Source: Thalassotalea_E sp964620605 (lineage in GTDB: Bacteria; Pseudomonadota; Gammaproteobacteria; Enterobacterales; Alteromonadaceae). From it: a stretch of 10,493 nt of DNA. Position 1 is the stretch's first letter, and each line of letters starts with the position of its first letter. The stretch spans positions 1 through 10,493 of the forward strand of contig CAZUHQ010000129.1 in the NCBI GenBank assembly GCA_964620605.1, written 5' to 3'. Positions 5,657 through 10,493 of this stretch are shown piece by piece. A program made the position numbers and the translations under genes. The notes beneath the pieces are model-generated. The model searched no databases. It had not been told where the DNA came from and saw only the letters and a list, made by a program, of their open reading frames with translations.

Positions 5657-6898
5657 ATGAAAAACGTCGTAATTTCTTTAGTCTTAGGGCTGAGCATTAT
5701 GTCACATGTTAATGCATTTGATGGGGATGCAGCCGCAGGTAAAACCAAGGCCGCTACGTGTGCAGGATGTCATGGGGCAAATGGTATCAGTATCGCTGAT
5801 AATTATCCGAACCTGGCGGGACAAAAAGCTGAATATATTGTCAAGCAGTTAAAAGCGTTTCAAGCTGGTAGCAACCGTAATGATCCAGTAATGGCGCCTA
5901 TGGCGGCAGCGCTCTCTGAACAGGATATGCAAGACGTTGCAGCCTACTTCTCCAGCTTTGGCAGAGATGGTTCAGCACCAGCAGGTTCAGAAACAGCAGA
6001 CAGCGCGACCGCCGCACCAGTTGTCGCAGCACCGGCAGCAGCTGTTGCTGACCCTATGGCAGGTAAAGCATTATATGAACATGGCGATAAAGAGCGCGGC
6101 ATCACGGCATGTGTTAGTTGTCACGGTAAAGAAGGGAACAGTAAGGTCCTGATTAACCCAAACCTGGCAAAACAACATCCTGAATATATCGAAAAACAGC
6201 TTAACGCATTTAAGGCTGAATCTCGCCACAATGCGTCGATGAACCAGGTCGCTGGCAATTTAACTGACGCAGATATTGCCAATATTAGTGCTTATTTTGA
6301 AGACACTTCTGCTGTTGGCGAAGTTAAAGCATCAACCGGTAAAGTGGCAGTGAAGTCATTCACTGGTGATCTGGCCGCGGGTAAGGCAAAAGCTGCCACT
6401 TGTGCAGCCTGTCACGGCGCCGACGGTAATGCTGCCGTTGCCATTTATCCTTCATTAGCCGGTCAAAGTGAAGCTTACCTGGTTAAGCAGTTAAAAGCGT
6501 TCAAATCTGGCCAACGTGATAACGCAGTAATGGCTGGTATGGCTTCGCCATTATCTGATGATGATATGCAAAACGTTGCGGCTTATTTTGCTTCGCAAAC
6601 CTTAAAACCGGCAGCGGCAAAAACCAGCGCAGCAGGTAGAAAATTATATGTCAGTGGTGATGCAAAACGCGGTATTACCGCCTGTATCGCTTGTCACGGT
6701 ATCAAAGGGGGCGGCATGGATAAAGCGGCGTTCCCATCAATCGCCGGACAAAGATCAGCTTACATTAAAGCTCAGTTAGAATTATTCCGCAGCGGTAAAC
6801 GTGCCAACGATCCTAACGGCATGATGCAAAATATTGCGGTGCGTTTATCTGATGATGACATTAGCGCAATAGCTAACTATATGGCAGCCTTGAAATAA
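5657..6898 (+). CDS. periplasmic tetrahaem c-type cytochrome, tandem duplication of cytochrome c4
   Basis: A 413-residue secreted electron carrier. Residues 1-20 (ending SHVNA) form a signal peptide. Four class I cytochrome c domains follow, with haem sites CAGCH (35-39), CVSCH (152-156), CAACH (249-253) and CIACH (343-347). Candidate axial methionines are M79/M82, M195, M292/M295 and M389/M390. Domains 1 and 3 match each other (YPxLAGQ, YxVKQLKAF, MQxVAAYF), as do 2 and 4 (GDxxRGITACxxCHG), so a whole dihaem c4 of about 200 residues has been duplicated. An Ala/Pro-rich linker (about 108-133) joins domains 1 and 2. Cytochrome c4 passes electrons to terminal oxidases such as cbb3; a quinol oxidase like the nearby CydAB would not need it. 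The frame opens at a TTG (5633), but the ATG at 5657 has AGAGAG 6 nt upstream and places the signal peptide correctly. The gene is divergent from yihA. Confidence 0.92.
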   Translation: MKNVVISLVLGLSIMSHVNAFDGDAAAGKTKAATCAGCHGANGISIADNYPNLAGQKAEYIVKQLKAFQAGSNRNDPVMAPMAAALSEQDMQDVAAYFSSFGRDGSAPAGSETADSATAAPVVAAPAAAVADPMAGKALYEHGDKERGITACVSCHGKEGNSKVLINPNLAKQHPEYIEKQLNAFKAESRHNASMNQVAGNLTDADIANISAYFEDTSAVGEVKASTGKVAVKSFTGDLAAGKAKAATCAACHGADGNAAVAIYPSLAGQSEAYLVKQLKAFKSGQRDNAVMAGMASPLSDDDMQNVAAYFASQTLKPAAAKTSAAGRKLYVSGDAKRGITACIACHGIKGGGMDKAAFPSIAGQRSAYIKAQLELFRSGKRANDPNGMMQNIAVRLSDDDISAIANYMAALK

Positions 6899-6915
6899 GC
6901 GCTCAAACAAACACT

Positions 6916-6944
6916 AAAAAAGCAGCGATTCAGCTGCTTTTTTT
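6916..6944 (+). terminator. Rho-independent terminator after the cytochrome gene
   Basis: An 11-bp stem AAAAAAGCAGC / GCTGCTTTTTT (6916-6926 and 6933-6943) with loop GATTCA ends in a run of seven T. It lies 17 bp after the stop codon and closes the cytochrome transcript, showing it to be monocistronic on the right side. The symmetrical A and T runs could also serve the minus strand. Confidence 0.88.
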
Positions 6945-6999
6945 ATGTACAGGATGTACGGTATAGCGCGGGTTCATGGATGTAAAAGAGCGACGATGT
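6945..6999 (+). repeat. possible dispersed intergenic repeat (CAGGATG / CATGGATG type)
   Basis: This stretch holds a direct repeat ATGTAC-AGG-ATGTAC (6945-6950 and 6954-6959), then TTCATGGATG (6973-6982) and GAGCGACGATG (6988-6998). The phrase CATGGATG also occurs at 8-15 near the left edge of the window, inside CTTCCATGGATGG. From memory, AGGATG/CATGGATG strings recur in intergenic DNA of Colwellia-like genomes. No gene is seen between the terminator and 7186. Confidence 0.3.
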
Positions 7000-7121
7000 C
7001 TGAACTAAACTCTCCATCGCGTATTATTACTTAGTCAAATTAACCTATATTTAGCCTTGTTTGCTTATTAGCTCAAATCGTAGCATTCAACCAGCAAAAT
7101 AATTTATTAAATATCAATATG

Positions 7122-7150
7122 TTATCGTGTGGCACATATTCTGCTATAAC
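7122..7150 (+). promoter_or_regulatory. possible promoter of the DUF418 gene
   Basis: TATAAC (7145-7150) is a good -10 at 36 bp before the ATG, with the weak -35 TTATCG (7122-7127) at 17 bp. Otherwise the 7000-7185 stretch is AT-rich with no coding frame of note. Confidence 0.35.
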
Positions 7151-7185
7151 TGTAATTAATTATCAATGCTAACAGGCAGACCAAT

Positions 7186-8682
7186 ATGAGCGACACAACC
7201 CACGAGCTCACCCCCGCATTACATCCAGTTGAAAATAAAGATCGCATCCAGGTCATGGACTTGTTAAGAGGTTTTGCCTTAATCGGCATCATTTTTATGA
7301 ATATCGAATGGTTTAACCGCCCGATAAGCGATTTAATGACCTTCGACTTTAGCCAAACCGGCGGCGACTGGGCTGCGAGCTGGCTGGTAAAGGTATTTAT
7401 CGAAGGAAAATTCTATAAACTGTTTTCACTGCTGTTCGGCATGGGGTTCGCGGTAATGCTGCTCAACGCCCAACAGGCCGGACGTCCGTTTGGCGCCTGG
7501 TTCAGCCGTCGCATGCTGGCATTATTTATCTTTGGCATGGCGCATATGTTCTTCTTATGGGGTGGCGATATCCTCCATGATTATGCCGTTGCCGGGATGT
7601 TATTACTCGGTTTCGTTTTTCTACTAAGAACCAAAAAATTAAGCAAATATGACTCGCCAGCCGCGTTTGCGAAAACCGGTTTGACCATTATGTTACTGCC
7701 TATTGTTATCTCGCTTGGCGCGGCAATATTTTTCGGTGTTACCCGTGACAATTCAGTTGTCGTTGAAGAAGGCGAACAAAGAGTGACAGTCCGTCAGCAA
7801 TCGGATGAAATGATCGATGCCTTTAAATTAACCCCGGAATTTTTAAACAGTCATTTGAATAGTGAAGACCCATCAAATGCTGAAGACGCTGAGCCGGAAG
7901 AAGAGATCGATGAAGATCAACTGACCACAGAACAGAAGATTGCCCGTCGTATTGAAGAGCGCTTCGAACGTCATAAAGAGAGCGAATTAACGCTTCATAA
8001 AGAAGCATTTTTATTCAGCCAGGCAGATTACTGGCATGTCACCCAGTATAGACTCAGCAGTGGATTACAGAGTCTGGCAACAACGCCTATGATGGCCTTT
8101 GTCGTTTGCCTGCCATTATTTATGATAGGTTACTGGCTGGTAGCCAGTGGCCGTTTATCCGAGCCACAACGCCATCAGGCATTCTTCAACACCCTGTGTT
8201 GGGGCGGCTTAGGACTTGGCTTAATGCTCAATGTCGTCTGCGTCTATATTTTACTTAATCCTTTGACCGAGCAGTCACTGGAGCTCACGGCAATTGGCTA
8301 TAACCTGTTCTTTTATAGCCAGATTATTCTGTGTTTTGGCTACTTTGGTATGTTTGTAAAACTAGCCACTAAGCCGTGGTTTATCCGTAGTTTTTCTTGG
8401 TTGGCTCCACTTGGAAGAATGGCATTAACTAACTATATTTCTCATTCCATCATTCTCACCAGCATCTTTTATGGTTATGCCGGTGGCATGTTCGGCAAGA
8501 TTGACCGCATGGAACAAATTGCCATCGCGATTGCTATCTTGTTCTGTCAGGTAATTATCTGCAAAATCTGGCTAAAACATTTCCGTTTCGGGCCTTTAGA
8601 GTGGCTATGGCGTTCGATCACTTATTTAAAATGGCAGCCGTTAAAACTCAATGCGCACAGTGAGCGCCTACAAACTGCGTAA
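7186..8682 (+). CDS. DUF418 (YeiB-like) multi-pass membrane protein
   Basis: A 498-residue inner-membrane protein of the DUF418/YeiB family; biochemical role unknown, though family members are often guessed to be transporters or acyltransferase-like enzymes. The N-terminal signature DLLRGFALIGI (25-35) is followed by KFYKLFSLLFGMGF (75-88), RRMLALFIFGMAH (108-120) and GDILHDYAVAGM (127-138). The C-terminal DUF418 part carries LAPLGRMALTNYISHS (406-421) and FGPLEWLWRSITY (468-480), its usual closing motif. About ten membrane segments are visible. The protein is longer than E. coli YeiB (about 385). Much of the excess is a hydrophilic loop at about 187-280, with an acidic stretch EDAEPEEEIDEDQ and then a charged helix. 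Its ATG has only a weak ribosome site (AGG at 7174-7176). It stands alone between two terminators, with no functional partner evident. Confidence 0.88.
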   Translation: MSDTTHELTPALHPVENKDRIQVMDLLRGFALIGIIFMNIEWFNRPISDLMTFDFSQTGGDWAASWLVKVFIEGKFYKLFSLLFGMGFAVMLLNAQQAGRPFGAWFSRRMLALFIFGMAHMFFLWGGDILHDYAVAGMLLLGFVFLLRTKKLSKYDSPAAFAKTGLTIMLLPIVISLGAAIFFGVTRDNSVVVEEGEQRVTVRQQSDEMIDAFKLTPEFLNSHLNSEDPSNAEDAEPEEEIDEDQLTTEQKIARRIEERFERHKESELTLHKEAFLFSQADYWHVTQYRLSSGLQSLATTPMMAFVVCLPLFMIGYWLVASGRLSEPQRHQAFFNTLCWGGLGLGLMLNVVCVYILLNPLTEQSLELTAIGYNLFFYSQIILCFGYFGMFVKLATKPWFIRSFSWLAPLGRMALTNYISHSIILTSIFYGYAGGMFGKIDRMEQIAIAIAILFCQVIICKIWLKHFRFGPLEWLWRSITYLKWQPLKLNAHSERLQTA

Positions 8683-8702
8683 TCCTCATTGTTATTGAAC
8701 AC

Positions 8703-8734
8703 AAGTAAAAACAGTCAATGGCTGTTTTTACTTT
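8703..8734 (+). terminator. probable Rho-independent terminator after the DUF418 gene
   Basis: A 12-bp AT-rich stem AAGTAAAAACAG / CTGTTTTTACTT (8703-8714 and 8722-8733) with a 7-nt loop lies 20 bp after the stop codon. The T run is inside the stem rather than after it, so strength is uncertain. Confidence 0.6.
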
Positions 8735-8803
8735 ATCTCTTCATGGCAAAAACTCTAGGATATCTTACACTTAAGAAAGGTTAATAATAATAGCAAACGA
8801 GTT

Positions 8804-9436
8804 GTGGACAAAGCCAAACCTAACAATGAAATGATTGCCTGCTTAAAGTGTGACACATTAGCCTTGATCCCCAAAATTGAGCAAGATCAAAGCGCTATCT
8901 GCCCGTGCTGTGGTGCAATTTTATTTTCTCGAAAAAAGCGTGCGATAGAACGTACCATGGCATTAGCGCTAGCCGGTTTATTGCTATTTTTTCCTGCACT
9001 GACCTTACCAATAATTGGCATCAGGAGTTTTGGCCTGTACAACGAGGCGTCGCTACTGCAATGCATTATTGCCTTGATTGACAGCGACTTTTATCTGGTC
9101 GCGCTGTGCCTGTTTATGTTTACTGTGGCTATTCCCTTTATCCGCCTGTTCACTACCTTTTATTTATCGCTACAGCTAAGCAGAAACCTGATTTCTCCGC
9201 GCTTAGTCATCTTCTTCCGCTCTTATCACAAGCTAGATCACTGGGCTATGGTCAGCGTATTTTTTCTCGGGATAGTCATTTCCATCTATAAGTTACAATC
9301 TATGGCGAACCTGTCCGTTGGTGGTGGCTTGATCTGTCTGTTATTGCTTTTATTATGTTCAACCTTTGTCTCAAACACCCTAGATCATCACTATGTCTGG
9401 CAACGACTGGAGAAGGCTCTTGCACCCACGCGCTAA
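8804..9436 (+). CDS. pqiA: PqiA-family protein, N-terminal half (split PqiA, first part)
   Basis: A 210-residue inner-membrane protein matching the first half of full-length PqiA/LetA (E. coli PqiA about 417 residues). A zinc-ribbon is formed by C13-x-x-C16 and C33-x-x-C36. About four membrane helices follow (near 52-72, 84-120, 146-165, 172-192), with family-like segments FPALTLPI and DHWAMVSVFFLGIV. PqiA/LetA proteins partner MCE proteins (PqiB/LetB) that bridge inner and outer membranes and move lipids; pqiB lies downstream. The start is GTG at 8804 with no clear Shine-Dalgarno; the next in-frame ATG (8831) would leave only two residues before the first cysteine pair. A weak promoter TTACAC (8765-8770) / TAATAG (8788-8793) would give an almost leaderless mRNA. 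It overlaps the second half by 17 or 44 nt, depending on that gene's start. Confidence 0.88.
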   Translation: MDKAKPNNEMIACLKCDTLALIPKIEQDQSAICPCCGAILFSRKKRAIERTMALALAGLLLFFPALTLPIIGIRSFGLYNEASLLQCIIALIDSDFYLVALCLFMFTVAIPFIRLFTTFYLSLQLSRNLISPRLVIFFRSYHKLDHWAMVSVFFLGIVISIYKLQSMANLSVGGGLICLLLLLLCSTFVSNTLDHHYVWQRLEKALAPTR

Positions 9437-10043
9437 AACACTCGGCCTGGTCTCTTGCACTTGCTGTCAGAAACTCAACCAGACGACGGATAATCGTTGT
9501 TCACGCTGCGCCAGCGTATTACACCAACGTAAACCATACAGTGCCCAATACACTCTAGCCTGGACCATAGCCGCGCTGATCATGTTTATCCCAGCAAATA
9601 TTTATCCGATCATGGTGCTATATAAATTGGGAATTCCTGAGGCCACCACTATCTTTAGCGGCATCGCTAAACTGATTAAAAATGGTTTATATCCGATTGC
9701 CGTCGTTATCTTTATCGCCAGCTTTATTATTCCGTTTATTAAAATTATTGGCCTGTTATTCCTGCTGTATAACACTCAGAGCCATTCCTATGTTGCCACT
9801 AGTTATCAAAGCCAGTTTTACCGGGTAATTGAATGGCTTGGCCCCTGGTCTATGCTCGATGTCTTTGTCGTAGCCATTATGATGACCCTAGTAAGCCTCG
9901 GCTTTATCAGTTCGATAGAAGCAGCGCCGGGACTGAGCTATTTTTCTCTGATGGTGATATTTACCATGTTCGCCGTTGCCAGTTTTGACACCCGATTAAT
10001 ATGGGATATCGAGCGCAGGAGTATTGATGCCAAAGCAAACTAA
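9393..10043 (+). CDS. pqiA: PqiA-family protein, C-terminal half (split PqiA, second part)
   Basis: A 216-residue (or 207) inner-membrane protein matching the second half of PqiA. The second zinc-ribbon is C22-x-x-C25 and C36-x-x-C39. Family motifs follow: PANIYPIM (67-74), GLYPIAVVIFIASFIIPFIK (98-117), GPWSMLDVFVVAIM (150-163) and the closing FDTRLIWD (198-205). Two starts are possible. ATG at 9393 has no ribosome site. TTG at 9420 has GGAG at 9409-9412 with 7-nt spacing, inside the end of the upstream gene, and still precedes the zinc-ribbon, so it is attractive for coupled translation. The first half ends at 9436, so the genes overlap either way, and pqiB overlaps this one by 17 nt. A frameshifted single gene is the alternative, but both halves are complete and half-length PqiA genes are known. 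Confidence 0.88.
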   Translation: MSGNDWRRLLHPRAKTLGLVSCTCCQKLNQTTDNRCSRCASVLHQRKPYSAQYTLAWTIAALIMFIPANIYPIMVLYKLGIPEATTIFSGIAKLIKNGLYPIAVVIFIASFIIPFIKIIGLLFLLYNTQSHSYVATSYQSQFYRVIEWLGPWSMLDVFVVAIMMTLVSLGFISSIEAAPGLSYFSLMVIFTMFAVASFDTRLIWDIERRSIDAKAN

Positions 10044-10493
10044 CCCGCCAGCTTCCGCTTATATCAAAAGAAAACAGGCAATATCGGCGATTTGGCTCGC
10101 GCCGATTGTTGCCCTGATATTTGGTGGCTGGCTGTTAGTAAACGCCTACTTAAAACAGGGCACATTTATTACCGTGCAATTCGATAATGCCAGAGGCATA
10201 GTGATAGGAAAAACCGAAGTACGCTATAAAGGCTTAACTACAGGGGTGGTTAAAGACATCGAAGTAGCCGACGATTTACAAAGTGTTATCGTTACCATTG
10301 AGATGGTCGCCAGTGCCAGCAAAATGCTCACCGACAACACTGAATTCTGGTATGTTACCGCCGATATTTCGCTACAAGGCATCACAGGATTAGATACTCT
10401 GCTCTCCGGCGGCTATATCAATATGCAGCCGAATGTTAATGATAAAGGAAAAGCGCAGCGTCATTTTATCGCTTCTCAGGAGCCACCGGTGGT
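10027..10493 (+). CDS. pqiB: PqiB-type MCE-domain protein, cut off by the window edge
   Basis: The first 155 residues of a membrane-anchored MCE protein of the PqiB/YebT(LetB) group, which forms periplasmic tubes for lipid transport between the membranes. The N-terminus is polar and basic (AYIKRKQ), then one membrane anchor at about 20-42 (ISAIWLAPIVALIFGGWLLV). The first MCE domain begins at about 44: GTFITVQFDNARGIVIGKTEV, then VRYKGLTTGVVKDIEV. The segment GITGLDTLLSGGYI (about 118-131) is typical of PqiB and its relatives. ATG at 10027 has AGGAG (10017-10021) 5 nt upstream and overlaps the preceding pqiA half by 17 nt, so translation is probably coupled. The frame is open to the end of the window; PqiB is normally about 550 residues, with three MCE domains. 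Confidence 0.9.
   Translation, partial: MPKQTNPPASAYIKRKQAISAIWLAPIVALIFGGWLLVNAYLKQGTFITVQFDNARGIVIGKTEVRYKGLTTGVVKDIEVADDLQSVIVTIEMVASASKMLTDNTEFWYVTADISLQGITGLDTLLSGGYINMQPNVNDKGKAQRHFIASQEPPV

Noticed and set aside
8804..10043. A single pqiA gene broken by a frameshift (pseudogene).
   Set aside because: Both halves are complete with intact zinc-ribbons and motifs, the second has its own ribosome site, and half-length PqiA genes are known. Kept as a check rather than the call.

Overview
The window looks like chromosomal DNA from a marine-type gammaproteobacterium, most likely of the Alteromonadales (Colwelliaceae/Thalassotalea-like). The grounds are the very close match of the YihA/EngB GTPase to the E. 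coli-type protein, its divergent pairing with a cytochrome c4-type gene, moderately AT-rich codon use and short Rho-independent terminators. The order and family are inferred from gene content and style; no search was run.

Layout. (1) Positions 1-412 hold no protein gene. They contain a compact candidate small-RNA unit: a TATAAT promoter, about 90 nt with a CCCC-loop hairpin, and a strong terminator. After it come a perfect FNR-type box and a perfect 17+17 bp inverted repeat just before a GbsR/MarR-like regulator (413-961). (2) The regulator gene ends in its own hairpin terminator. It is followed by a two-gene operon for a short-Q-loop, cyanide-insensitive-type cytochrome bd quinol oxidase (cydA/cioA and cydB/cioB, overlapping by 8 nt), then a full-length two-domain ChrA-family transporter with a strong terminator. 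(3) Convergent to chrA is yihA/engB on the minus strand, starting with TTG. Divergent from it is a secreted cytochrome with four CXXCH haem sites that is a tandem duplication of a dihaem cytochrome c4. (4) After a spacer with a possible dispersed repeat comes a DUF418 (YeiB-like) membrane protein with an extra acidic loop. (5) The right end is a paraquat-inducible (Pqi) operon in which PqiA is split into two overlapping half-length genes, followed by the start of the MCE-domain gene pqiB, cut off by the window edge.

How the genes fit together. The first half is respiratory. An oxygen-type regulatory site (FNR box) and an operator-like palindrome sit in front of a regulator gene adjoining a terminal quinol oxidase, and the c4 duplication product is a periplasmic electron carrier. 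YihA is a ribosome-assembly GTPase. Spot 42 in enterics/vibrios and ErsA in Pseudomonas lie between polA and yihA, so the sRNA candidate may hold a comparable position, with the regulator-cydAB-chrA block placed between it and yihA; polA itself is not in the window. The right-hand Pqi genes belong to the envelope lipid-transport MCE family.

The most notable observations are the FNR box plus perfect palindrome before a GbsR-like gene linked to cytochrome bd, the candidate sRNA, and the tetrahaem c4 duplication.
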